NCBI GenBank assembly: GCA_016169945.1
Contig: JADLSH010000358.1
Coordinates: 3,071,001 to 3,135,000, forward strand
Direction: 5' to 3'
Source of the DNA: Trachythela sp. YZ-2020
Taxonomy: Eukaryota > Cnidaria > Anthozoa > Malacalcyonacea > Clavulariidae
DNA length: 64,000 bases
A program made the position numbers and the translations under genes. Below the pieces are notes generated by a model that saw nothing but the letters and a program-made list of their open reading frames with translations, had not been told where the DNA came from and searched no databases. Below, one piece after another: positions 34,101 through 42,878 of this stretch (position 1 is its first letter; the number at the start of each line of letters is the position of its first letter).

Positions 34101-37100
34101 CATCCCCTCATCCGTGTTTTATCCCCATATCCGTGTTTTATCCCCTCATCCGTATCCGTATCCGTGCCATCCGTATCCGTGTTTTATCCCAACCCTAGTT
34201 ACCCTAGTTCAATACATCGAACATTTTCGGCATTTTTCTCGGTTCACAGATCAAGTTCTTAAATTAGTTATCTGAGTAGTTTTTACTCAATTTACCACAA
34301 ATATCCTTTTATAAATGTTTATAAATTATTTATGTGCCCTTTTGTTAAAAAATATGACCTTTTGATAACAAATCGCACCCCCTGCATTCCGGCATCCCTG
34401 TCAACACTCCAGTCTAGTGTCTACTTTGATTTAAGTAAATAAAAATAATTCCTGAACAAATTACATTCACGACCCAAAGTTTTCACACTCCAGTCTAGTG
34501 TCTACCCTGGTTTAAGTAAATTAATGAAATTCCTGAACAAATTACATTCACGACAAAAACGTTTTCACACTCCAGTCTAGTGTCTACTCTGGTTTAAGTA
34601 AATGAATGTGATTCCTGAACAAAATACATTCAGAACCCAACGTTTCGACACTCCAGTCTAGTGTCTACTCTGGTTTATAAGTGAATCAATGTAATTCCTG
34701 AACAAATTAAATTCAGAACCCAACGTTTTAACGTAAAGAATAAAACTACTCACTTCTGATAAGCCTAGAAACGCCGCGTGGTGGACTGGGGTATAGTCAT
34801 CTTTTTCTTTCGCATTGATCAACAGTTGAGTACAGTCCTTTTCCTAAAACACAATTTTTTAGACAGAGAGTGCAGTTTAAAACTGTTAGGGCTGTACGGT
34901 ATAAAGTCAGTTTATTTTAGGTTTTCTCTTGCAGTAACACTGGACCAATAGGGGACGGACCTTATTGGATCTCTAGGAAGAACAGTTTAGAATTGATATA
35001 GATATTCAGTACAGGGGGGGCTTCGGTGGCGCAGTCGTCAGAGCAAGCGCCTTTCACCTCTGAGTCTTGAGTTCGATTCTCGTTGAGGACACTCATCACA
35101 CTCATGTGAAAAGAGTAAGTCAACGCTCTGTCGAAAGTCGTGGGTTTTCTCCGGGCACTCCGGTTTCCTCCCACAGGGAAAGTTGACTGGGTGGGTCAGG
35201 ATAGACAGATTAGGAAAGTAATATCACAATTATTGTAAAAATAAATAATGTAGGTTAAGTACATAATATAGGTAAGCAAGATACTTGATGTAATCGGTCA
35301 CTGAAAAGCCCCAATGGGGAGTGAGCTGAATAATGTATGTATGTATGTACAAATACAGTTAGTTGTATATGAGTATACATGCAAAAACCTCACATCTAAT
35401 TGTCAACAAGATGTGTTCGCAACAGACTTGTACTTTAGCAAGCATGTCAACATGTTATCAAGTTGCTGCAAGGTTATCACTCATAACTTGTTAACAAGTT
35501 GTTACATCGCAGGACAATAACAAGTTGTTGGAACGACTTGTAACAAGTCTGTCGAGTCAACAACTTTGTAGTAAGTTGTCAACAAGCTGGGAAGAAGTAG
35601 TGCGAACACATCCTGATGACAAGTAGTTAAAACAAGATGCATTTGGTACAAGTCTGCTGCAGGTTTGCTACAACTTGTGTGTATGAACAAGGTTTATTTG
35701 GTTTACCTTCAGCAGAAGTCTCAATATTTCAGGATATGCGATTGCATAATGTAATACAGTCCTATCACTGTCATCACTGATTTTAAAATCAGCCTTCAGC
35801 TCCAGTAATTGCTCCACGACTTTGATATGACCGCGCTGAGCTGCGAGAACTAGGGCTGTCTGGGATTTCACTGTCGTTTCGTTCACAAATCGTTTGGACA
35901 TTGAACCAATGTATCTCACTAAGTTGGCATGATTATGGCAGCTCTGTTAAAAAAGAAAATCAGAAACAATAAGTCAGCTCGTAGTTTCAACGAATTTGTA
36001 GTTTCGATTGCGCATCCAAATGAAGCGTTCTGCATCGGAATAAATTGCAGTCGAATCATAACATGCAGCTGAGACAGGAAGAATTGAAATATGTATATCA
36101 AAGTATTCAACTGTTCAATCATTCATTTGTGTTTTACATATAGCCATAATATAACTGCTTAAATTAATCGTAGCACGGGTGAATTTGGTACGGCTACACG
36201 ATCCGATTTGTCGGATCACATACGTCACGTTTACACGCTGCGATTTGTCGGGCCGATTTCAGATGCACGTTAATGATATTTGACATCTGACAACATCACC
36301 AACTGAAAATATTCGTCATTAACATTCAGAGAAACCTAAAATCGGGCCGACAAATCGCAGCGTGTAAACGCACCTTTAGACTTACTTGTGAATAGGAGCA
36401 ACACCCAATTTATCTTTCCTATTCAATTGTGATGTATCCAGATGTCCCATCAAATCAACAATTCTTAACAGACATTTTTCCATGCCATTCTCACATGCTG
36501 CGTGGATCAAATATCCATCGCCGTGATTGATTTCTTTTTGTAAATATCGTCGTACGATTTCTTGATCCTGTTCAAGGCAAACTTGCGCTGAGCTCTCGTC
36601 CCCGCTTCCTACTGCAACGTGAAGGATGTTCTTATAAATGTCCCCTCCATACGACTGGTTGAACAAGAGATCTTCGACTCTGTCTTTTTCTAAACGAAAG
36701 ATGGTTCAATCTTGATATGTAGTACACTTAATTATCTCGAACTCCCGCTATCTCGAACTTAAACCTATTTCCCTTGGATTTGCCCAATTATTACTATTTC
36801 AAATATATTTTATTCGGTTATCTCGAATTCGGTTAACTCGAACTCCCTGCCATCTCGACCAAATTTTTAGCCCATTGACCGAAATTTACCCGGCTATCTT
36901 GAACTCCAATGACTTCAGTCCGTTGTTTCTATCCGAGAATACACTACGTCAGATCACTTTATGGTAGCCCATTTACTACTTCTGTATGATCTAACCATGC
37001 TTAACTCAGCAGTGAGTTCTGTACAACATCAGATCATTTTAAGGTAGCTAGGCCACATTCAATAGATGTAGTGTCTCTCCATGATTTAACGATACTTAAC

Positions 37101-39954
37101 CACATTCAAAAACATGTACTACCTCTGCACGATCTAACCATGCTTAACTCAGCAGTGAGTTCTGCACTACATCAGATTACTTTAAGGTGACTCACATTCA
37201 AGAACATTTACGACCTCTACATAATCTAACCATGCTTAACTCAGCAATGAGTTCTGTACAACATCAGATGCACTTTAAGGTAGCGCACATTTAAGATCAT
37301 GTACTACCTCCGAATCTAACATAACCAGTATGTACATAAACTGTACGCTTACCATGTTCTAAGAACACCTTCAACATATCTGCATGTCCACCAAAGGCAG
37401 CCATGTATATTGGGGACTTTCCAGTGATATCAGCACGATCCAACTTCGCGCCATGCAGTAATAGTTCCTTAGCAATCTCAACGTGGTTAAGCTTGGTAGC
37501 CAAATGCAAGGGAGCGCGACCATTTTTTCGTTCAACATGGTCCACCAAACCCACAACAAACTCGTTCTTTAATAAGCTGCGTAAAATATCTGATGAAAGA
37601 TAAGATGAAATATATGTTGCTTAAATATAATGATTTGATGATAAAACTCAGGAAAATTTGTTTTAGATGATGCTTAACTCTAAGTGACTTACACTGCTGA
37701 AAAATGCCTTGACTGTGGTAGGAATCAATTCTGCAACCTTTCGTTTACTAATCCAATGCTCTAGCTACTGAGTTACAAGGTCAAGTCAATCCGAAAAATC
37801 AACCACTCAAGCCGACTTGACCTCGTAACAAGTCTGTTGAGTCAACAAGCTGGGAACAAGCAGTGCGAACACATCCTGATAACAAGTTGTTGAAACAGCA
37901 TTGGTACAGTACAAGTCTGCTGCAGGCAAGCTTTTTATGTGAGCTGTAATGGAGCATATGAATATATAATTCAGTACCTATGTCTCCCTTTTTTGTGGCG
38001 ATATGCAGAACGCTTTCTCCGTTATAAGCAATGACACATTTAGCACTTCCGATTTGATTAAGTAAACAGACCAGTGCGTTCTGACTGCGAGACTCCAGAG
38101 CATAGAATATGCAAGGCTGGCCACGTTCATCATTTGTTTCCAATATTCGTTGAACTAAACACATAATTTAGACTTCTCTTTATTGTCCGCGGGCCAATTA
38201 ACAAACGCATTTTCTTTTGTTGTGAAGAGGGTGGGGCAGGGATGGGGTAGTTAAATTCTGTTTAAGGGAGGCTTGATAAATTTCCTTCTCTAAGGGGTGG
38301 GAGTTATTTGAAGGGGAACGATTTATGGCAATACAGGTAGCTGCTTATACAGCTGGTTGCTTAACCCATTAACTGGCAGTACCCTATCACTGACGAGTAA
38401 AATCGTCTGGAGTTAAACATAGTGAAATACTAAAGTAGGGCGAATCTGGGCGCATTGCCAGCTAATAATAATAATAATAATATTTATATTGCGCAAATTA
38501 ACATGCTCTAGTATATGATCAAATGCGCATAACAATGGCATTGGCAGATAGTTTTGTTAACCCACTAACTGGCAGTACCCTAAGTAAAATTGTCTGCCGT
38601 TAGATAGAGTAAAATACTAAAGTAATTTCGATTTTCGATTTTTATTAATAATTAAACGCTTAGCTAGCAATCAAGGATTGAATTACACGTTCTTACATTA
38701 TACATAGCTACATAATTATAAATATAAATCTTTGTTAAAATTAAGCTATAAGAAGAGTATAAAAATTATTAACATTTTAATCTAAAACAACGAATATGTT
38801 CTAATTGCGTATGGAATGAAACTATTTCTAAAACACCCAGTTTTGGCTTTAATAGATATTCCATGTTAATTCATCTGAGATGGTAATACCCAAAAGTTTT
38901 GCCTTATTGACAACTCTAACTTTCTCGTTGTTAATCGTTAACTGATTACCAAAATCGAACTCATAGTCTGATAATATAATCCTTAATTCGTTTGGGGTTT
39001 TTTTCCATTTAATTCCATGTAGTTACGCTCGACCCACTCGTTGGTTTTAGATAAAGTTTGGTCCAGTTTAGACCCTGTATTCTGTAAAACGACTTAAAAA
39101 ATTGAAGAATCATCAACAAATTTTATGATATCATTAAAATCGTTAATCATAATCAGGAACAATAATGGCCCATGCTTAGTGCCCTGAGGTACTCCCGCCT
39201 TCACACTGATCCAACTAGATGTACATCCCCCCAATTTCACACGTTGATGGCGACCAGATAAAAATGCAATAATCCAATTGACCAATACAGGATGGTCAGT
39301 AGTAAGTAGTAAGTAGGGGGCATTGCCAGCTAATAGGCTTATACAAGTACTGCATGAAATAATTAACTGTTAAGCAACGCAGTGGAACAGGTAGGGGGTA
39401 TAGTCCACCTGAAGTGCCCTTCACCAATAATGACCAGAATGGGAGAACTTCAGAGTTCCCATTCTTTGTGGCCTGAAATGCAATAATATATGAACAAACT
39501 GACCTGGTTTCTGCATATAAAATCTTCCTCAGACCGCAGCAAAATACAATCTCAAAATATTTCAGCGGAGCATGTCCCCAGACCCCCACCCCACCCCAAC
39601 CAAACCAATCTTCTGCCACAACTGAACCAACCATCAAAAGTAATAGTTGACAGCTAATATCTTACCATCATCCATATTAGTAACTGAATGGAGAATTCTA
39701 ATAATCTTTGGCACATCATCATGGATGGCCGCCAACTTGATTCGATCGCTGAGACGACTTTGAACTTTGCCGTAATCTCCCTCTAGGCCAGCATCCACAG
39801 GGTTCGTTCTCTCTTGATCTGTTGAATCTTTTTCATCAAGAGATTTAAGGCGATGTAGGGTGACATGCGTTCCGTTAGCATCATCCGGACCACCGAGACT
39901 TTTCCGACTTCTTCGGAAAGGGATGTATCTGCATTTCCTTGCAACATTTGACAT
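21844..39954 (-). CDS. TRPA1-like channel, ankyrin-repeat N-terminal half (eight exons)
   Basis: Eight minus-strand exons (39,954-39,666; 38,154-37,978; 37,589-37,353; 36,689-36,386; 35,941-35,707; 34,843-34,754; 24,613-24,372; 22,142-21,844) have AG/GT borders and matching phases, so about 624 residues read continuously. After a ~75-residue basic leader come repeated ankyrin units with the xTPLHxAA and LLLxxGA signatures. The end, with ALLTAASTCKTDVVRYLLDN then SAMMMMSHDRWKEV, matches how TRPA1 ankyrin domains finish before the linker to the channel. TRPA1 proteins are tetrameric Ca2+-permeable cation channels of the plasma membrane that sense irritants, heat or mechanical stimuli, with the ankyrin part in the cytoplasm. 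The six transmembrane segments were not found to the left, so the gene is partial here. The 10-kb intron before exon 7 is filled with nested transposons. Confidence 0.8.
22212..22430. repeat. Compound pentamer satellite
   Basis: Four blocks of related short units follow one another: TGGAC, then AGGAC, then the decamer GACAGACAGG, then AGAAC. All are single-step variants of one GGACA-like pentamer, suggesting stepwise slippage expansion. It lies in the intron about 70 bases upstream of exon 8. The long open frames through it are products of the repeat. Confidence 0.93.
22434..22693. mobile_element. Small inverted-repeat element enclosing a tRNA-like gene
   Basis: GTGTTGGTAGATGGAATACT at the left and its exact reverse complement at the right (about 23 bases) bound 260 bp containing a tRNA-like sequence. 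A related end appears near 40,190 (CGAATATTCCATCCACAAAC). This could be a SINE with terminal inverted repeats or a MITE that captured a tRNA gene. Confidence 0.6.
22534..22605 (+). tRNA. tRNA-like sequence (probably SINE head)
   Basis: The 72 bases fold as a cloverleaf by eye. A box A-like TGGTTCAGTTGATTAAAGC is followed by an anticodon arm with loop TCGGAAT and by a perfect T arm, GCAGG TTCAATT CCTGC, which also forms box B. Only five of seven acceptor pairs match (CTCTG with CAGAG). The loop would give anticodon GGA (Ser), but the stem has a mismatch, so a tRNA-derived SINE promoter is more likely than a functional tRNA. Confidence 0.5.
22930..23210. repeat. ACAACTTGTTGACAAG-family repeat
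   Basis: This stretch is dense in inverted short words such as CAACTTGTTATC and GATGTGTTCGCACTGCTTGT, including a local 36-bp duplication around 22,990-23,060. The same words recur at 35,385-35,690, 37,797-37,925, 45,830-45,890 and 48,945-48,985. It looks like a palindromic MITE family; sharp ends were not resolved. Confidence 0.6.
23212..24212. mobile_element. TAGGGACYGGTCAT-family element, copy 3 (diverged)
   Basis: The left end AAGGGACCGGTCATTAAATA and the right end TATTTATGCCTGCCC are imperfect inverted copies, with G runs inside the left end and a 14-base C run inside the right. Short direct repeats (GACTTCAGACGTCATCAGAC) lie near 23,490-23,550. It occupies the intron between exons 7 and 8. 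Confidence 0.55.
24372..24613 (-). CDS. TRPA1-like gene, exon 7
   Basis: After acceptor CCGTAG the exon gives SVRILLEYGGDLN, RSPLHCAVSSQCLDVVELIL and KTPLHTAASYGSAEVVKCLL. Two donors are possible; GTATTG at 24,371 (phase 2) keeps the frame into exon 8, whereas GTAAGG five bases earlier would introduce a stop. Confidence 0.82.
24618..24762. repeat. ~84-bp tandem array, left part
   Basis: Almost two units containing CACTCCAGTCTAGTG and AATTCCTGAACAAATTACAT-like sequence. The rest of the array is at 34,401-34,735; the hAT-like element at 24,763 split it. Confidence 0.85.
26953..27139 (-). repeat. BEL/Pao 3' LTR
   Basis: 187 bp, TGTATAATATTTTACTAATC to GTTTATCTACA. Apparently identical to the 5' LTR except for one base near its start. 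Confidence 0.95.
27170..28650 (-). pseudogene. BEL/Pao integrase
   Basis: An N-terminal His/Cys zinc site (HHGSIKETL, later CAICKK) precedes the catalytic core with the three acidic residues in context: VGVDFAGP, TSDNAKTF and GGYYERMVKLVK. The C-terminal part (GDVVLIKEDGLPRSKWRLAEV) matches the DUF5641-type tail of BEL integrases. The core looks intact; it is out of frame with the reverse transcriptase because of changes between 28,827 and 28,660. It would insert the element with a 5-bp stagger, matching the observed target duplication. Confidence 0.92.
28827..30779 (-). pseudogene. BEL/Pao reverse transcriptase and RNase H
   Basis: In order: the LPLKEQHELLPDNYDLS region, RVVFDASAKV, the motif A stretch VADIEKPFLNIAID, the FGMNCSPFLLN motif, and the catalytic ALYVDDW motif. 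RNase H follows with HGFGDASKGAY, PRLELIAALILAR and CWTDSITVYYWI and the ADIGSRG end motif. Together they copy the element RNA into DNA. All catalytic residues are present, but the frame lacks its own start, is cut off upstream by the stop at 30,810 and ends at 28,827 before the integrase. Confidence 0.92.
30810..31253 (-). pseudogene. BEL/Pao aspartic protease region
   Basis: The frame contains FFDSGSQKSFI, where DSGS is the catalytic aspartate motif of a retropepsin, and later IQLLIGADYIW, the conserved flap-side segment. It would cleave the Gag-Pol polyprotein. It is separated from gag by a frame change near 31,260 and ends at an in-frame stop at 30,810; the reverse transcriptase follows in the same frame. 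Confidence 0.85.
31438..32636 (-). pseudogene. BEL/Pao gag
   Basis: Starts at ATG 32,636 just after the primer-binding site with a basic leader (MSAVTKKKK). The frame changes near 32,490 and continues to a stop at 31,438. The central part (KLPKLVLNTFYGEPTQWLSF) is the conserved BEL gag region called DUF1759. The C-terminal zinc knuckles CTYCKQPHPTAEC and CFRCLQRNHIARDC would bind the element RNA. Beyond the stop, the same frame continues into a third Cys-rich stretch, so the stop is probably a mutation. Confidence 0.88.
32671..32857 (-). repeat. BEL/Pao 5' LTR
   Basis: 187 bp. On the minus strand it precedes the primer-binding site and gag start. An AT-rich box (TTTATATAAA) inside could serve as the promoter TATA box. 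Confidence 0.95.
33800..34195. repeat. ~19-bp minisatellite (CATCCGTGTTTTATCCCC)
   Basis: About 19 units alternate between the forms CCCCTCATCC, CCCCCCATCC and CCCCATATCC, giving a higher-order pattern, and end in shorter ATCCGT units. A C run precedes it at 33,812. It lies inside the hAT-like element. Long proline-rich open frames through it are repeat artefacts. Confidence 0.93.
34401..34735. repeat. ~84-bp tandem array, right part
   Basis: Four units containing ACACTCCAGTCTAGTGTCTA, GGTTTAAGTAAAT and CCTGAACAAATTACATTCA. It continues the array at 24,618-24,762 and ends just before TRPA1-like exon 6. Confidence 0.9.
34754..34843 (-). CDS. TRPA1-like gene, exon 6 (short)
   Basis: Exactly 30 codons between acceptor GTTTTAG and donor GTGAGT, phase 0 on both sides. 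It encodes DCTQLLINAKEKDD and YTPVHHAAFLGLSE, a clear ankyrin consensus. It is too short to stand out as an open frame, but phase and repeat register fit exons 5 and 7. Confidence 0.8.
35016..35352 (+). mobile_element. tRNA-derived SINE with conserved central domain
   Basis: A tRNA-like head has box A GGTGGCGCAGTCGTCAGAGC and box B GAGTTCGATTCTC. It is followed by a central segment, GGTTTTCTCCGGGCACTCCG then GTTTCCTCCCACAG, which I recognise as the type of ultraconserved SINE core found from cnidarians to chordates (Nin-DC/Deu-like; exact name from memory). The 3' end is a short ATGT repeat tail at about 35,336-35,350. SINEs are transcribed by RNA polymerase III and moved by a partner LINE. 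It sits in the intron between exons 5 and 6. Confidence 0.8.
35385..35690. repeat. ACAACTTGTTGACAAG-family repeat
   Basis: Contains AACAAGATGTGTTCGCAACA, ACAAGTTGTTGGAACGACTT and GCGAACACATCCTGATGACA, in partly inverted arrangement, directly downstream of exon 5 in the intron. Confidence 0.6.
35707..35941 (-). CDS. TRPA1-like gene, exon 5
   Basis: Using the acceptor AACAGAG at 35,942 keeps frame with exon 4; the AG two bases upstream would not. The exon encodes SQTALVLAAQRGHIKVVEQL and DRTVLHYAIAYPEILRLLLK and ends at donor GTAAAC in phase 0. Confidence 0.83.
36187..36377. mobile_element. ~190-bp MITE
   Basis: TTTACACGCTGCGATTTGTC near 36,230 is the reverse complement of sequence ending near 36,372, and a shorter related piece (CGATCCGATTTGTCGG) precedes it. 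A related piece (CGGCCCGACAAATC) occurs near 5175. It abuts the donor of exon 4. Confidence 0.65.
36386..36689 (-). CDS. TRPA1-like gene, exon 4
   Basis: Acceptor TTTCGTTTAG, donor GTAAGTC. The 101 residues include NILHVAVGSGDESSAQVCL, YLIHAACENGMEKCLLRIV and the start of another repeat, LGVAPIH. Phase 1 in, phase 2 out. Confidence 0.83.
37353..37589 (-). CDS. TRPA1-like gene, exon 3
   Basis: Between acceptor CATCAG and donor GTAAGCG this exon encodes two consecutive textbook ankyrin repeats: NGRAPLHLATKLNHVEIAKE with LLLHGAKLD, then GKSPIYMAAFGGHADMLKVF. Phase 1 at both ends. Confidence 0.88.
37797..37925. repeat. ACAACTTGTTGACAAG-family repeat
   Basis: Contains GTAACAAGTCTGTTGAGTCA and GCAGTGCGAACACATCCTGA, immediately downstream of exon 2. 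Same family as 22,930 and 35,385. Confidence 0.6.
37978..38154 (-). CDS. TRPA1-like gene, exon 2
   Basis: The acceptor reads TGTGTTTAG; the exon supplies RILETNDERGQPCIFYALES and SVLHIATKKGDI, one and a half ankyrin units. Donor GTACTG at 37,977. The phase-1 join to exon 1 gives an uninterrupted frame. Confidence 0.8.
   Translation of the reverse strand, partial: FNEYWKQMMNVASLAYSMLWSLAVRTHWSVYLIKSEVLNVSLLITEKAFCISPQKRET
38355..38625. repeat. Repeat family around TTAACCCATTAACTGGCAGT
   Basis: Two direct copies of a block with GGCAGTACCCTA and AGTAAAATACTAAAGTA, separated by a TAA microsatellite near 38,466-38,490. Related copies lie near 4680, 40,020 and 40,290. No ends resolved. Confidence 0.6.
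38630..39300 (-). pseudogene. LINE reverse transcriptase fragment
   Basis: Minus-strand frames carry NWIIAFLSGRHQRVKLGG, then AGVPQGTKHGPLLFLIMIND and IKFVDDSSIF, the motif B to motif C region with a VDD catalytic pair. The next 400 bases continue with broken frames (WVERNYMELNGKKPQT). The endonuclease is missing. It lies in the intron between exons 1 and 2 of the TRPA1-like gene. Confidence 0.85.
39666..39954 (-). CDS. TRPA1-like gene, exon 1 (coding start)
   Basis: ATG at 39,954 is preceded directly by a polypyrimidine tract and CAG (CTGCTTTTCAGA), so an untranslated exon probably lies upstream. An in-frame ATG at 39,990 would fall inside that splice site and is less likely. The 96 codons encode a basic stretch (YIPFRRSRKSLGG) and end with DRIKLAAIHDDVPKIIRIL, a first ankyrin-like helix pair. 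Donor GTAAGA at 39,665; phase 1. Confidence 0.75.
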
Positions 39955-42010
39955 TCTGAAAAGCAGAGTATTGGCGACATTTATGTACAAATAACTGTCT
40001 TAAATCATTAACATGCAACAAGTAATATCGTCTGGTACTTCAGAGATTAAAATATAAAAGTAGAGCGCATCGGGCACATTGCACAGCATAATCAGTTAAC
40101 ATTGGGAGGGCAAATCAAGTTATCCCAAGAAGGGCCAACACTTTACCCTTTAATTGGCAAAACCACGGGTAGTTGCGAGCAGTTCGTTCGAATATTCCAT
40201 CCACAAACACCATCGACTATTATTCCCATCGAACGCGAAGCCGAGAAAAATCTTAGTATTTACTAAAAAAACGAAGGTTGCATTGCACCAGCTTAATGGG
40301 TTAACCCAAAGTAAAATGACAGAGTCTGGGCCCATTGAAAAATAGATTTCGTCCCGTGATCCCAGATTTAATTGTTCTGCGATTGATTTACCCCTCTCCC
40401 CTTACGGCTTCCCCATCACGGTCAATGACTTGTTTACACAGAAGTCAGTTTTCGTCTTGTTTATTTTGTAAACACAAATTCTTTGCTACTTCCCCTCCCC
40501 CTATTGCAGAACAAGTCCGCCATTTATTTGTCAACGATTGATAAAATGACAAAGTAAGGCACATTAATTGGGGAACATTGCAGCTTAATGGGTGAACAAA
40601 AGACTTAGGCAGATAGTCGGGTTAACACATTAACAGCTAACAGGGTTTGCAAAGACCTGTATAGACCCTGTACGTACTAGACAATCTATTCAGTAAATAA
40701 TATATTATATTGACACTGCAGTGCAGCACATGGTGGTCAACCTTAAAGGGAAAGACAGTTATTTAAGTGATCACCATACTGTATGATGTATTAATTGACC
40801 TTGTGTTTGGTGGCAATGGAAACATTAAACATCATTTGCTTGCTCTCATATAAAGTGTCAATACATTGATTTGAAGTTGACCACCATGTGTAGCACCATC
40901 TAAAACACTTACTGATAGCCATGGTCACATATCGTTATTAGAGACCTTTAGATCGAGGTTTACGCCGAACCGCTAACGTCTACGGTTCACGTGACCCTAT
41001 CCCGACACCACGTTCGAGGTTTTCAACGCGAGTTTTGAACATCAAGAGGTAGGTCTACACGTTTGTAATTTCCCTCAGGGTTTATTTTTTTTTTTATATC
41101 ATGTTTCACGTATCCACACTATGCGCATACGCAGTACTTATTATTCTAGCAGGAGAGACGAATTTGAAGTCAAAATAGTTCATTCTTCGCATGACTCGAA
41201 CATGATACGCTTGGAGGAGCGAAATCCAACATGGCGGCGAGTAGTAGGGGAAGGGGGGTTCTAAGACGGGCGGAGCAGGCGGAGCGCCTTGCTCCACCCA
41301 TGACGTCATCATTTCTTAAGTATTTTAATTTATTCACACTCGCGTTAATTTATTTTAGCTTACTACAGTGCTAATGGTTTTCTTAACATTTTTGAACCGC
41401 TGCCGTTTGTTTATCTACAGTTTTAAATTTATTTCTGGCTACTTTGCCGCCGTTTATCTACAGTTTTAAGTTTATTATATACAAGAATAGGAATGATCTA
41501 GCGCTCGGTATATATTCACTAAAGTTAGCTCGAATACTTGTGGGACGTAGGTAATGACATCATACGCATGCGCATCAACATAACTTGTAAAATGTAGAGG
41601 GTTATGTTCAGTTCACTCTGAGATTCAACGAAGATATGACGTCATATTACAGTATAAATACTTACGGGACATATTTAGCGAGTCCCGTAGAAGAACTCAT
41701 TTACGGGACCTTGTTGCGGGACATATTTAACAAGTCCCGCTCGAAGGGACGCGTTGGGGACGTCTTGCGGGACATATTTAGGGCGTCCCGGGGTCCCGTT
41801 CGAAGGAATTGCCAGCCATCTCTCTATGGGCGTAATTTCAGGGGTGTAGTGAAATTTTTTTCGTGCGGGACTGTTTTTGGAAGTGTAGTTATTCCTGTGT
41901 ATAATACGGGTAGTGTGCCCCGTTTAAGAAAAAAGTACCTGATCAAACAACTTGAATGATGCAACTGCTTTATTTTAACACAATTAGCTATTACATTTTT
42001 AATTTGTAAT

Positions 42011-42784
42011 TTATGAGTCAGTAGCATCTTCATCATCACCATCATCATCATCATAGTAATGTTGCCTGTCTTCTAGCAGACGCTTGAACTGATATTTTCT
42101 CTTTTCTACTGCGGAATATAAAGCTTCGTCGCGGTCGAGGAAATCTACGTCTATCAAATTATCTCTTGTCTGCATAATCTTCTGGTGAGTTGGATCTTTT
42201 TTCATGTGTGACATCCACAGCAGCCGGTCTACATAAACATCTTCTAGTTCTTTTGTCAGTTTTGGAAGAAGTGCTGAAAACGATTGCCTCTTAGCTTCAA
42301 CCTCACTAAAACCTTCATTTTCAACACACGCAACGTTTTCTTGAAATTCATCCAAAAGTTGCAGTTTTGCTTCATGTATCAACGTTTGCCAGGGGTCATA
42401 GTCTTCTCCATCTTCGCTGGTTTGGTGATCCCCGTCTTCGCTTTCCTCTTTGCTGTCATTTTCCTCGCTGTTCTCATTTTCTTCGCTGCTGCTCTCTTTT
42501 TCTTCGCTGTTGTATTCTTCCTCGTTATCATCATCACTATCGAAAATATCGCCGTTGTGATATTCGGAAGAGGTAGATGCCCCTTCATCGAAATGATCCA
42601 TTCTAGCTCTTTTTGCTCTGGGCATAATGTCGTGATCTTCTTCGCCTGCGCAAGATGACTTGACGTTATTCAGATAAACACGTCTTTCTTCACTTGATAA
42701 CCTGTGAATGTCTGCCAAATGATTGGATAGTTTGCAAAGGTTTTTCTTTCCGCACAGAGGACAGTCTTTACGCGTTCGAGGCAT
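42011..42784 (-). CDS. Acidic protein with N-terminal zinc finger, foldback-encoded
   Basis: ATG at 42,784 opens 257 codons ending at TAA before 42,011. Residues 6-30 hold CPLCGKKNLCKLSNHLADIH, a C2H2-like finger with an unusual 10-residue gap between the second Cys and first His. Residues about 70-130 are a Ser/Glu/Asp-rich acidic tract. The rest is helical and charged (LLPKLTKELEDVYVDRLLWM), ending in another Asp run. Similar proteins are, to my recollection, common in cnidarian transposon-rich DNA, but I cannot name a family. The finger suggests DNA or protein binding and the acid tracts suggest a chromatin or activation role; both are inference. The coding frame is intact. Its first 45 codons lie in the unique spacer side, the remainder in the left palindrome arm. 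Confidence 0.7.
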   Translation of the reverse strand: MPRTRKDCPLCGKKNLCKLSNHLADIHRLSSEERRVYLNNVKSSCAGEEDHDIMPRAKRARMDHFDEGASTSSEYHNGDIFDSDDDNEEEYNSEEKESSSEENENSEENDSKEESEDGDHQTSEDGEDYDPWQTLIHEAKLQLLDEFQENVACVENEGFSEVEAKRQSFSALLPKLTKELEDVYVDRLLWMSHMKKDPTHQKIMQTRDNLIDVDFLDRDEALYSAVEKRKYQFKRLLEDRQHYYDDDDGDDEDATDS

Positions 42785-42878
42785 GGAGCGAAATGACTTG
42801 TCTTTGTCAGGGTACACAGTTTTTAATGATTATGTCGAACAAACACGTCCTTGAAAAAAGCCTGTAGATGTGCCCATA

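Larger units (their letters stand above)
24763..34400. mobile_element. hAT-like element, expanded by nested insertions
   Basis: The ends AAGGGATGCCGGAA and TTCCGGCATCCCTG are inverted repeats, one base having changed from the expected CAGGG start. The 8-bp direct repeat TCAACACT flanks it at 24,755-24,762 and 34,401-34,408. It landed inside the 84-bp array in the intron between TRPA1-like exons 6 and 7. It contains the element at 26,626-33,437 and the minisatellite at 33,800-34,195. No transposase frame was recognised; 24,764-26,625 has nothing identifiable. Confidence 0.8.

Noticed and set aside
33720..34275. Overlapping plus-strand frames of 116-180 codons with repeated HPCFIPSSVF-like units
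   Set aside because: Pure translation of the 19-bp minisatellite.
39955..39990. Earlier in-frame ATG at 39,990 as the start of the TRPA1-like gene
   Set aside because: The 12 extra codons overlap a polypyrimidine tract and CAG acceptor directly before the ATG at 39,954, so they are probably intron.
41636..41959. 107-codon frame and its mirror at 44,048-44,371
   Set aside because: It covers GGGAC-motif repeats in the palindrome arms and has no recognisable domain; being present twice is due to the palindrome, not conservation.
42284..42658. Hydrophobic 124-codon frame antisense to the acidic gene (mirrored at 43,298-43,723)
   Set aside because: Antisense of Glu/Asp codons gives Phe/Leu/Val runs, which mimic membrane segments. 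The sense frame is the better gene.
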